From Thiotrichaceae bacterium (GTDB taxonomy: Bacteria; Pseudomonadota; Gammaproteobacteria; Thiotrichales; Thiotrichaceae): a stretch of DNA of 5,689 nt. Both the position numbers and the translations under genes were made by a program. Every line of letters starts with the position of its first letter. Position 1 is the first letter of the stretch. Under the pieces are notes generated by a model that did not search any database, was not told the origin of the DNA, and saw nothing but the letters and a program-made list of their open reading frames with translations. The stretch spans positions 1-5,689 of the forward strand of contig JALVEA010000022.1 of assembly GCA_027008665.1 (NCBI GenBank), in the 5' to 3' direction. Positions 1-5,689 of this stretch are shown piece after piece.

Positions 1-455
1 GCAATGATAATTGGATTATGGCCTATGTACACCTAGCACATGACTGTATTATTGGGAATAACACCATCTTTGCCAATAACGCCACACTAGCTGGGCATGT
101 AACCATTTCTGATGATGTTATTCTTGGTGGCTTTACCCTCGTACATCAATTTTGCCATATTGGTGATTTTGCCTTTACAGGTATGGGAGCCGCAATTAGT
201 AACGATCTTCCTCCCTATATGGTTGCCGCTGGCACTCCCACCAAACAACATGGTATTAATAAAGAAGGTCTACGCAGAAAAGGGTTTGATAAAGAGGCAA
301 TAGCACGCATACACCATGCACATAAAATTATTTATCGCCAAAACTTAAGCCTACAAAATGCCATAGAACAACTAAGTACCGAATATGCCCAATACGAAGA
401 CATTATGTTAATGGTAAAATTTTGTGCTAACTCTAAACGTGGAATTTTACGATAA
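1..455 (+). CDS. lpxA: LpxA, acyl-ACP--UDP-N-acetylglucosamine O-acyltransferase (3' part; 5' end outside window)
   Basis: LpxA is the cytoplasmic trimeric left-handed beta-helix enzyme that moves an R-3-hydroxyacyl chain from acyl-ACP to the 3-OH of UDP-GlcNAc, the first step of lipid A synthesis. The frame is open from the left edge (first full codon at 3) and gives 150 residues ending in TAA at 453-455, so the ATG at 18 is internal. Counting from codon 3, I see the hexapeptide-repeat coil, then the active-site stretch VHLAHD with H10 and H13 (E. coli H122 and catalytic H125), H32 in LAGHV (H144) and H48 in VHQFC (H160). The helical C-terminal domain starts near GLRRKGF (89-95) and ends SKRGILR. 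The tail after the catalytic His is 137 residues, the same as in E. coli (262 aa), so about 112 N-terminal residues are missing and there is no net indel. M61 replaces E. coli G173, the acyl-chain ruler residue. lpxB follows after 7 bases. Confidence 0.96.
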   Translation, partial: NDNWIMAYVHLAHDCIIGNNTIFANNATLAGHVTISDDVILGGFTLVHQFCHIGDFAFTGMGAAISNDLPPYMVAAGTPTKQHGINKEGLRRKGFDKEAIARIHHAHKIIYRQNLSLQNAIEQLSTEYAQYEDIMLMVKFCANSKRGILR

Positions 456-462
456 TTTGATT

Positions 463-1602
463 ATGCGTATCGCAATTGTAGCAGGTGAGGCATCAGGAGA
501 TATTTTAGGAAGTCGCTTAATAAAAGCCCTACTCCAATACCATCCCGATATAAAATTTGAAGGAATTGCAGGTAAAGAAATGATAGCCGCAGGTTGTGAT
601 ACTCTGTATCCAATCGAAAAACTTTCTGTGATGGGATTTGCTGAGGTATTGCCACGTTTAATTGAACTCCTATCACTACGAAAAACGCTCATACAACGCT
701 GGTTAGACAATCCCCCCCAACTCTTTATTGGCATTGATGCCCCCGACTTTAATTTAAAATTAGAAGCGAGTCTGCATAAAAAAGGAATTAAAACCCTGCA
801 TTACGTCAGCCCTTCCATTTGGGCATGGCGAGAAGGTCGCGTTAAGAAAATCAAAGGCAATATTAATCAGATGCTCACCCTGTTCCCCTTTGAAGTCGAT
901 TTTTATAAAAAGCATCAAATCCCCGCCATTTTTGTAGGACACCCCCTTGCAGATGAGATTCCACTACAATCAGATCAACAAGCGGCAAGAACAAATTTAA
1001 AACTCAATCATAAACAATACACATTAGCTATCTTACCTGGTAGTCGTAACGGCGAAATCAAACGTCTTGCTCCTGATTTTCTACACGCTTTACGACTGAT
1101 TCATAAAAAGCACCCTGATTGGCAATTTATTGTTCCATTAGTCAATAAAAAAATACGCCAACAATTTGAGATATTACAACAGAAAATAGCCCCTCAACTT
1201 AAAATTCACTTGATTAATGGACAATCTCGTGAGGTCATGACAGCAGCAGATCAAATTCTAATGGCATCAGGGACAGCCGTGTTAGAAGGAATGCTAATCA
1301 ATCGCCCTATGATTGCCGCCTATCGCGTAAGTGGATTAACCGCTTTTATTATTCGTCGCTTTAAGATGATTAAATCAAAATACTACACATTGCCAAATAA
1401 TCTCTGCGATCAATATCTTGTACCTGAATTAATTCAAGAAGAAGTCACTGCAAATAATCTTATGCAAGCGGTAGAAATACAGTTTCAACAAACCCCACAA
1501 CAACACGAATATCATCGTCAATGCTTTTATCAAACTCATCTGCAATTACGACAAAACGCCAGCCAAAAAGCAGCAAAAGTCGTACTAAAACTACTTGAGT
1601 AA
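463..1602 (+). CDS. lpxB: LpxB, lipid-A-disaccharide synthase
   Basis: LpxB is the GT19-family peripheral membrane glycosyltransferase that joins UDP-2,3-diacylglucosamine and 2,3-diacylglucosamine-1-phosphate into the beta-1',6 lipid A disaccharide, releasing UDP. The protein has 379 residues, close to E. coli LpxB (382). Visible family motifs in order: GEASGD (8-13), MGFAEVL (57-63), GIDAPDFN (90-97, carrying the conserved essential Asp), SPSIWAWR (116-123), VGHPLAD (158-164), LPGSR (191-195), ASGTAVLEGML (268-278, sugar-nucleotide side) and LPNNLCDQYLVPELIQEE (310-327). The ATG at 463 was chosen because it gives the usual MRIAIVAGEASGD start and lies 7 bases after the lpxA stop. A GTG at 424 would add 13 unconserved residues inside lpxA. 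There is no strong Shine-Dalgarno before 463, so translation coupled to lpxA is likely. A run of seven C at 712-718 is in frame (Asn-Pro-Pro-Gln). The usual gammaproteobacterial downstream neighbour rnhB is absent. Confidence 0.97.
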   Translation: MRIAIVAGEASGDILGSRLIKALLQYHPDIKFEGIAGKEMIAAGCDTLYPIEKLSVMGFAEVLPRLIELLSLRKTLIQRWLDNPPQLFIGIDAPDFNLKLEASLHKKGIKTLHYVSPSIWAWREGRVKKIKGNINQMLTLFPFEVDFYKKHQIPAIFVGHPLADEIPLQSDQQAARTNLKLNHKQYTLAILPGSRNGEIKRLAPDFLHALRLIHKKHPDWQFIVPLVNKKIRQQFEILQQKIAPQLKIHLINGQSREVMTAADQILMASGTAVLEGMLINRPMIAAYRVSGLTAFIIRRFKMIKSKYYTLPNNLCDQYLVPELIQEEVTANNLMQAVEIQFQQTPQQHEYHRQCFYQTHLQLRQNASQKAAKVVLKLLE

Positions 1603-1639
1603 TAATTATCTTCCTTTAAGCCCAATAGGATTTGTAACT

Positions 1640-1679
1640 GAGGTGGTGAAAAGTCCCGATCATTCACCTAAATTACCTC
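1640..1679. terminator. Weak hairpin between convergent genes, possible terminator
   Basis: GGTGAA (1645-1650) pairs with TTCACC (1663-1668) across a 12-base loop. GAGGT (1640-1644) can extend the stem with ACCTC (1675-1679) if a 6-base bulge is allowed. It lies between the stop codons of lpxB and the convergent nuclease gene, where a shared terminator would be expected. Neither strand has a T-run after the stem, so it is not a classical intrinsic terminator. The rest of the 82-base gap shows nothing else. Confidence 0.22.
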
Positions 1680-1684
1680 TATAG

Positions 1685-2035
1685 TTATAAAAATTTAATT
1701 TCCTCAATCCGCACTGCCATAATTGCTTGATCAAACCAATCCTCTAACTGTGCTAAATCCTCCGTTTTCTCAATGCAATTAATAATATCCTCTGGTACAT
1801 CGGTAAATTTTCTGCTTAATAAATGGATTAATGTACTACGTGCAGTTTCCCGCTTGCCTTCTTCTAATCCTTTTTCACGACCTTCCTCTTGCCCCTCTTT
1901 CCGTCCTTCCTGCCGTCCTTCTCGCCATTTATCTAGCAATTTTTCTTGAAGACTTTTTACTTTAGTAAATCCTTCAGGGGCTTCTTTAAAAAATTGATCA
2001 ATTACAGACCATGTTTCTTCTTGAATTGTATTCAT
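1685..2035 (-). CDS. Possible internal-start product: C-terminal domain of the Rpn-like protein
   Basis: An in-frame ATG at residue 221 of the nuclease gene (complement 2033-2035) is preceded by AAAGGTGA (complement 2041-2048), with 8 bases between AAGG and the ATG. That is at least as good as the ribosome binding site of the full-length start. Translation from here would give 116 residues: a short helical lead, the xEGx charged repeat and the C-terminal tail, without any of the nuclease residues. In E. coli, Rpn genes make such a short in-frame protein that binds and silences the full-length nuclease. Whether this start is used cannot be told from sequence alone. Confidence 0.35.
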   Translation of the reverse strand: MNTIQEETWSVIDQFFKEAPEGFTKVKSLQEKLLDKWREGRQEGRKEGQEEGREKGLEEGKRETARSTLIHLLSRKFTDVPEDIINCIEKTEDLAQLEDWFDQAIMAVRIEEIKFL

Positions 2036-2695
2036 CTGTTTCACCTTTAATATTTCTTTCCACACCGTATAGGGGTCATTGAGTGTCCCTACTCGCAGTG
2101 CTAAATCCAGATAGTCATGCATTTTTTGTTGGATGCATAGGGTAATAAATTGTTCCAATTTGTTACCTTTTGCCAGCACTAGCAAAGGATAGTTGCGTTC
2201 TATTAGTGCTAGTTCACTGGGATAAATCAACCATTGATCCAGAAAACCTGCGGATAGATAAATGCCTTCATGCTCGGTTGGCTTAAAGCCTAATAGATTT
2301 TGTTTGCTATCCAATATTTTCTGAGGACGATTAACGCAAACAATGGTTAACGTCCGATCTTTTGGTAAGCGACTGGGTTGTTCTTGCTCTTTTTTATAGT
2401 CAATTGCACCTAAACCCCATGCTCGCATCATAATTCGATTATAGTCTCTGATCGTTAGTGGGTCATTATGTCCTTTTAATTCCAATGCGTTTAATTGCCG
2501 AAAATGATTGAAAACGCTGTTTTGTAATTGAGTTTGCTGAGCATCTTTACATTGAATCACCAGATCAATGCAACGTGAACGCGCAAATATTTCACATTCT
2601 GTTTCAACATTCAATCCCCAGCCTTTAAAGAGTGCGCTGTAAAAGGATTTTGTTGTATCGTCAAAAGGTTCTTTTTGTTTTTTAATTTGTGTCAT
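1685..2695 (-). CDS. Rpn-like PD-(D/E)XK nuclease (recombination-promoting nuclease/putative transposase type)
   Basis: A complete 336-residue protein. The N-terminal third carries a PD-(D/E)XK-like core: Glu at 31/33, D44 in RCIDLVIQ and E72-x-K74 in LELKG, followed by a helix (81-98). This is the layout of Mg2+-dependent restriction-type nucleases. The middle (about 115-235) is an unassigned mixed region. Residues 258-281 form six four-residue units of the form xEGx (with E/R/Q/K), a charged helix very typical of Rpn/YhgA-like proteins, and are followed by a conserved-looking tail with LLSRKF, DVPEDI and LEDWFDQAI. Rpn proteins are DNA endonucleases that raise RecA-independent recombination and, in E. 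coli, act as anti-phage toxins. I infer similar chemistry here but not its target. The start has GAGG 11 bases upstream. The N-terminus differs from the classical Rpn start, so exact family membership is uncertain. It is convergent with lpxB and downstream of the protease on the same strand. No terminal inverted repeats mark it as an IS. Confidence 0.72.
   Translation of the reverse strand: MTQIKKQKEPFDDTTKSFYSALFKGWGLNVETECEIFARSRCIDLVIQCKDAQQTQLQNSVFNHFRQLNALELKGHNDPLTIRDYNRIMMRAWGLGAIDYKKEQEQPSRLPKDRTLTIVCVNRPQKILDSKQNLLGFKPTEHEGIYLSAGFLDQWLIYPSELALIERNYPLLVLAKGNKLEQFITLCIQQKMHDYLDLALRVGTLNDPYTVWKEILKVKQMNTIQEETWSVIDQFFKEAPEGFTKVKSLQEKLLDKWREGRQEGRKEGQEEGREKGLEEGKRETARSTLIHLLSRKFTDVPEDIINCIEKTEDLAQLEDWFDQAIMAVRIEEIKFL
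2041..2048 (-). promoter_or_regulatory. Internal Shine-Dalgarno inside the Rpn-like gene
   Basis: On the minus strand this reads AAAGGTGA, with AAGG ending 8 bases before the in-frame ATG at 2035. It encodes part of the LKVKQ stretch, so it could be chance in an A-rich coding segment. The other internal Met codons I checked (for example residue 192, complement 2120-2122) have no comparable site. Confidence 0.4.
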
Positions 2696-2706
2696 ATATT
2701 TTTGAA

Positions 2707-2710
2707 CCTC
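2707..2710 (-). promoter_or_regulatory. Ribosome binding site of the Rpn-like gene
   Basis: GAGG on the minus strand, 11 bases before the ATG at 2695, in ACGAGGTTC. The spacing is at the long end of normal. It supports the chosen start; no other in-frame start lies close by. Confidence 0.5.
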
Positions 2711-2711
2711 G

Positions 2712-2745
2712 TAACTTTAAGTGTAGAATCAAACGATTAAAGTTA
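2712..2745. repeat. 9-bp perfect inverted repeat upstream of the Rpn-like gene
   Basis: TAACTTTAA (2712-2720) and TTAAAGTTA (2737-2745) are exact reverse complements separated by 16 bases, so the arm centres are about 25 bp apart. It sits 17-50 bases upstream of the nuclease start codon, where a promoter, operator or leader hairpin would be. A TACACT at complement 2721-2726, inside the spacer, could be a -10 box, but I find no good -35 at the right distance. The arms are A/T-rich and could be chance or the edge of an inserted segment. Confidence 0.45.
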
Positions 2746-2770
2746 GGAAGCTGGAAGATAGGAGAAATTC

Positions 2771-2849
2771 ATCTGTGTTTATCTGTGGTTTAAAAAGATT
2801 CTGTTACCATTTTATATGAAACCGCAGATGAACACTGATAAATACAGAT
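2771..2849. repeat. Imperfect inverted repeat made of 10-bp-periodic TCTGTG units
   Basis: The left arm (2771-2791) matches the reverse complement of the right arm (2819-2839) at 18 of 21 bases, around a 27-base A/T-rich loop. Each arm is internally periodic: the left arm is two units starting ATCTGTG at 2771 and 2781. The right arm read on the minus strand, including its outer part to 2849, is three units starting ATCTGTA, ATCAGTG and ATCTGCG. I recall similar ATCTGTG-type units as dispersed intergenic repeats in many bacterial genomes, but a genome search was not possible. Confidence 0.6.
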
Positions 2850-2853
2850 TCAC

Positions 2854-2874
2854 CTCGTCCCACGCTAGCGCGAG
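2854..2874. repeat. GC-rich degenerate palindrome in the spacer
   Basis: CTCG (2854-2857) and CGAG (2871-2874) flank the perfect 8-bp palindrome CGCTAGCG (2863-2870), followed by AACAAG. The base composition contrasts sharply with the surrounding A/T-rich spacer. It resembles a decayed copy of the CTCGTTCCCACGC-type hairpin repeats I know from proteobacterial intergenic regions. That identity is recalled, not tested. Confidence 0.4.
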
Positions 2875-2890
2875 AACAAGCGAAATCCTT

Positions 2891-2919
2891 TCTGCATTTT
2901 TCTGTGAATTCTGCGGCTC
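2891..2919 (+). repeat. Third block of TCTGYG-type 10-bp units
   Basis: Three consecutive units beginning TCTGCA (2891), TCTGTG (2901) and TCTGCG (2910), spaced 10 and 9 bases apart. They are in the same orientation as the left arm at 2771 and relate to it by the TCTGYG core rather than by full identity. Confidence 0.45.
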
Positions 2920-2926
2920 AAAACCT

Positions 2927-2942
2927 AAGATTCTAGAATCTT
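2927..2942. terminator. 16-bp perfect palindrome after the protease gene, possible terminator
   Basis: AAGATTCTAGAATCTT is an exact palindrome lying 11 bases beyond the protease stop codon (2953-2955, minus strand). As RNA it could fold as a 6-bp stem with a CUAG loop, followed on the minus strand by AGGTTTT. The stem is A/T-rich and the T-run short, so terminator function is uncertain. A protein-binding site or chance are alternatives. An A6T5 tract (2944-2954) separates it from the gene end. Confidence 0.33.
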
Positions 2943-2952
2943 GAAAAAATTT

Positions 2953-5689
2953 TTAAGGTTTAAGTATTTCCAGCTCAAACTCTTTGGCAGATTGCAATAC
3001 ATCTTGTGAACCGATGACGGCAATATTGCCTTTTTCAGTTTGTAAGTATTTTTCTCCAACACGCACTAAATCATCAAGACTAACATTTAAGATATTTTGA
3101 CGATTTTGTTTGCGCCATTGATAGTCACGGCCATGTAGGTCTGAGTAATAAGCATTAATAGCTTCGCCTGAGGGGGAACTAGGACTATCAATACTACTAA
3201 TAACACTTAGAATCGCTTCTTCTAATGCTTGTCCGTCGTGTTTGGTATCTAGTAGCCAATCTATGCTTGCATCAAAGTCTTTTAGGGTTTCTTCAAAGCG
3301 TGGGTCGCGGTAGGAGTAAAAACGAAACGATGCAGTATCAGCATCATAGTTAGCACCGCCACCGTAAGCACCACCTTGTTCACGAATACTACGATGCAGG
3401 TGACCATTACGCAAAAAGGAACCAAGCACCCTCAATGCAGCAGAATCTTGATGTCCTGATGGCGCGGCAGAGTACGCTTTAGCACAAAAATTAACCTGTG
3501 AGCTAATCGCCCAGCCTTGCATGATGGTTGAAGGTGTCCAAACAAGTTCAGACCTTGCTTGCGCTTCTCCTGCACGAATATTACTCCATTGGGTCTCTAA
3601 TGTTTGTTGTAATTCGGGCAGAGTATTTTCATCAGAAACAAGTAAAAATTGACGCGGAGCAACGACTAATTTTTGATGTAGCTGTTGTAGTTTTTCACTA
3701 AAATCAGCTAGTGCTTTATCATCTTTTAGACTAGCATCCAGTTTTTTTAGCATTTGGATACTCAGTAAACCACGATTACGATTAGAAAGTGCCGCTCTTG
3801 CTGACAAACCTGCACTAGCCGCTAGACTAGCAAGAGAATGTCCTCTGTTAGTGATACTGGATTCTTGTGAAGCACGCATTTGTGCAATCAGTTCACGTAG
3901 TCGGTTTAATTCATCAAAGCGTACTTCAAAAAAGGTGCTATACAGCAATTCACTTAAAGCGGCTTGATTACGTTCTAATGCTTTTCCATAAAGTGAAAAA
4001 TAACTTTTAATGCGGTTACTGTCACCGATTTCACTACGAATAGAGGAACTTGCACTAATACCACCTGTAACAGCAGCTTGCCATGCTTGTACTTGCAAAT
4101 AGTCTTTATCACCCACACCCATTTCAGTGATCAAGCTATTATAGAGAGGGAGTAAGTCGGATAATTCTTGATCTAAAGAAGGCACTTCAACCACAATACG
4201 TTGGTAGACAATGCCATTAGTCCCTGCAATATAGCTAGTTAAAGACTGTTGATTAGAGAGTGTGGATATTTTTCCTTTAACCTCTTTGATATCCGTTTTT
4301 ACATCTTCTAAGCCTACTTTAGGCAGAATTTCTGGATCATCAAGCTGTTCTTGACGTGCTTTTAGATCAGTAGCTAGTTTGACAATAGCTTGCTTTTCAG
4401 TATCGCTCATTTTGCTTTTTATAGCTGCTAGACGTTGTGCTTCTTCTATTTCTTCTTGCTGGTTTTTCTTTGCATCAGGTGTCATGACTAAACGCACACG
4501 ATGCGGATTATCCAGCAATAATCGTTGTGTAATATCTTTGATATAGTCGGGATCTTCAATATCTTGATACAGTTGTTTAATCGCGGCGCTTAAATCCAAT
4601 ACCTCAATAGGATCGGCATTATAAAGAACAGGAGAGATCGCTTTCATGATCAGTTGCAAACCATAAGGATAATGCGCGCCTCCAACTTCGCGTTGTGATA
4701 ATTCGATTTGATGTAAAATAGATTCTAATTGCTGTTTTGGAATACCATTTTCAACAATATCCTTTAAAACATCCATAATCAACGCTTCAACCGCATCCGC
4801 ATTTTCTGCTTCTGAGCCTTCTAAACCACAAGCAAAACAGCTTTCTTTCATATCGCCATCGTAACCACAAAGAGGAGAAGGTGACGTGCCTAGCGAGGTA
4901 GTTTCTAGTGCTTTTTGTAGCGGAGAGGCACTATTATTTAATAGCACTGAAGAAAGTAATCCTGCTTCAAGGCTATCTTTGAGATTAGCACTTTCACCTA
5001 ATAACCAGCCAATCACAATATGGGTTTTATGACTCAAATCCTCTTCATCGAGTGCGTAGGTATCGGTGATTTGCAGTGGTTGTGTATAACGCTCAACTTT
5101 TGGAATGCTAAGATCTATTGCTTCTTTTTTGAATTTAGATAAAGCTAACTCATGAATGCGTTGTTGATGTTCACTCGCTGGAATATCACCTGCGGTCATA
5201 ATAATGGCATTAGAAGGATGATAATGGCGCTTATGAAAAGCGACTAAATCCTCATGACTAAGATCAGGAATATTAACAGGTTCACCACCACTATTAAAAT
5301 GATAGGTCGTACTTGGATAAAGTGCTGACTGTAACGTTTGCCATACGCGCCTTACAGGAGAACTCATTGAGCCTTTCATTTCATTAAAGACAACCCCTTT
5401 ATACACTAAGTCACTCTCAGGATTATCCGCTTGCTCAAACTCTACTCGCCAGCCTTCCTGACGAAAATCCAAATAATCCAGATTCGGAAAGAAGGCGGCA
5501 TCTAAATAAATTTGTAATAAATTATCAAAGTCTTTGCGATTTTGGGTTGCAAAAGGATAGGCAGTCCAATCAGTTGAGGTAAAGGCGTTCATAAAGGTAT
5601 TTAAGGAACGACGCAACATCATAAAAAAGGGATCACGTACAGGAAAACGTGCACTACCACATAGTGAGGTATGCTCAAGGATATGTGCA
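2953..5689 (-). CDS. M16C zinc metallopeptidase of the presequence protease (PreP) family (5' end outside window)
   Basis: PreP-type enzymes are clamshell zinc peptidases that degrade unstructured peptides of tens of residues; bacterial homologues are housekeeping oligopeptidases. The frame stays open to the right edge, giving 911 residues, so the ATG at 5622 is internal. Numbering from the first full codon (complement 5686-5688), the inverted zinc motif HILEH is at 2-6 with ligands H2 and H6 and catalytic E5. The third ligand, E103 in VVFNEMKG, is 97 residues after H6, the spacing in human PreP. The N-terminal half ends near VMTPD (401-405). A charged helical linker and the M16C-associated region follow (LPKVGLEDV at 455-463). 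The C-terminal half carries REQGGAYGGGA with R769 and Y775 (the conserved Arg/Tyr substrate-binding pair) and FYSYRDP. All catalytic parts are intact. Only about 50-90 N-terminal residues should be missing relative to the roughly 970-1000 aa family. Whether a signal peptide exists cannot be seen. The gene ends 257 bases before the nuclease gene on the same strand. Confidence 0.94.
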   Translation of the reverse strand, partial: AHILEHTSLCGSARFPVRDPFFMMLRRSLNTFMNAFTSTDWTAYPFATQNRKDFDNLLQIYLDAAFFPNLDYLDFRQEGWRVEFEQADNPESDLVYKGVVFNEMKGSMSSPVRRVWQTLQSALYPSTTYHFNSGGEPVNIPDLSHEDLVAFHKRHYHPSNAIIMTAGDIPASEHQQRIHELALSKFKKEAIDLSIPKVERYTQPLQITDTYALDEEDLSHKTHIVIGWLLGESANLKDSLEAGLLSSVLLNNSASPLQKALETTSLGTSPSPLCGYDGDMKESCFACGLEGSEAENADAVEALIMDVLKDIVENGIPKQQLESILHQIELSQREVGGAHYPYGLQLIMKAISPVLYNADPIEVLDLSAAIKQLYQDIEDPDYIKDITQRLLLDNPHRVRLVMTPDAKKNQQEEIEEAQRLAAIKSKMSDTEKQAIVKLATDLKARQEQLDDPEILPKVGLEDVKTDIKEVKGKISTLSNQQSLTSYIAGTNGIVYQRIVVEVPSLDQELSDLLPLYNSLITEMGVGDKDYLQVQAWQAAVTGGISASSSIRSEIGDSNRIKSYFSLYGKALERNQAALSELLYSTFFEVRFDELNRLRELIAQMRASQESSITNRGHSLASLAASAGLSARAALSNRNRGLLSIQMLKKLDASLKDDKALADFSEKLQQLHQKLVVAPRQFLLVSDENTLPELQQTLETQWSNIRAGEAQARSELVWTPSTIMQGWAISSQVNFCAKAYSAAPSGHQDSAALRVLGSFLRNGHLHRSIREQGGAYGGGANYDADTASFRFYSYRDPRFEETLKDFDASIDWLLDTKHDGQALEEAILSVISSIDSPSSPSGEAINAYYSDLHGRDYQWRKQNRQNILNVSLDDLVRVGEKYLQTEKGNIAVIGSQDVLQSAKEFELEILKP

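Noticed and set aside
424..462. GTG at 424 as the start of lpxB
   Set aside because: It adds 13 residues with no family counterpart and overlaps lpxA by 32 bases; the ATG at 463 gives the conserved N-terminus and the normal length.
712..718. Run of seven C in lpxB as a phase-variation tract
   Set aside because: It is short, encodes Pro-Pro in frame, and lpxB is normally essential, so switching is unlikely without evidence of length variants.
447..942. Antisense open frames within lpxB (447-734, 461-676, 760-942) and a frame inside lpxA (112-303)
   Set aside because: They lie wholly inside conserved genes, show no recognisable motifs and have no good start context; they are shadows of the real genes.
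1685..2745. Rpn-like gene as part of an insertion sequence
   Set aside because: There is no DDE or HUH transposase, and I found no terminal inverted repeats or target duplications bracketing it; the inverted repeat at 2712-2745 is on one side only.
2696..2952. CRISPR array, tRNA or small protein gene in the spacer
   Set aside because: The repeats are too short, degenerate and inverted for CRISPR, no tRNA cloverleaf is visible, and no short frame has a convincing ribosome binding site.
5620..5622. ATG at complement 5622 as the start of the protease
   Set aside because: The frame continues upstream to the window edge and encodes the essential HILEH zinc motif, so this Met is internal.

Overview
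The window is an AT-rich stretch of Gram-negative chromosome. The lipid A genes lpxA and lpxB establish an outer-membrane LPS maker. Protein-level resemblance of LpxA to the Pseudomonas enzyme (recalled, not searched), and the pairing of an Rpn-like nuclease gene with short dispersed-repeat fragments, suggest a gammaproteobacterium. A low-GC sulfur oxidiser of the Beggiatoa/Thiotrichales type is possible, but that is a guess.

Layout: the left third (1-1602, + strand) holds the 3' part of lpxA (UDP-GlcNAc acyltransferase) and, 7 bases later, a complete lpxB (lipid-A-disaccharide synthase). They carry out the first and a later committed step of lipid A synthesis and are surely one operon that starts outside the window. 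A short convergent gap with a weak hairpin (1603-1684) follows. Next on the - strand is a complete 336-residue PD-(D/E)XK nuclease-like gene of the Rpn (recombination-promoting nuclease) type (1685-2695). It carries a well-placed internal ribosome binding site and ATG in front of its C-terminal third. The 257-base spacer (2696-2952) is packed with inverted repeats and degenerate copies of 10-bp-periodic repeat units. The right half (2953-5689, - strand) is a large M16C zinc metallopeptidase of the presequence protease (PreP) type, cut by the window edge just upstream of its HxxEH zinc motif.

The lipid A genes are a functional unit. The protease is a separate housekeeping oligopeptidase. The nuclease gene and the repeat-rich spacer look like an accessory insertion between them. 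The best candidates for a second look are the possible intragenic short product of the Rpn-like gene (matching the RpnL/RpnS nuclease and intragenic-antitoxin arrangement known from E. coli), the methionine at the acyl-chain ruler position of LpxA (predicting a C10 rather than C14 O-linked chain), and the repeat mosaic in the spacer.
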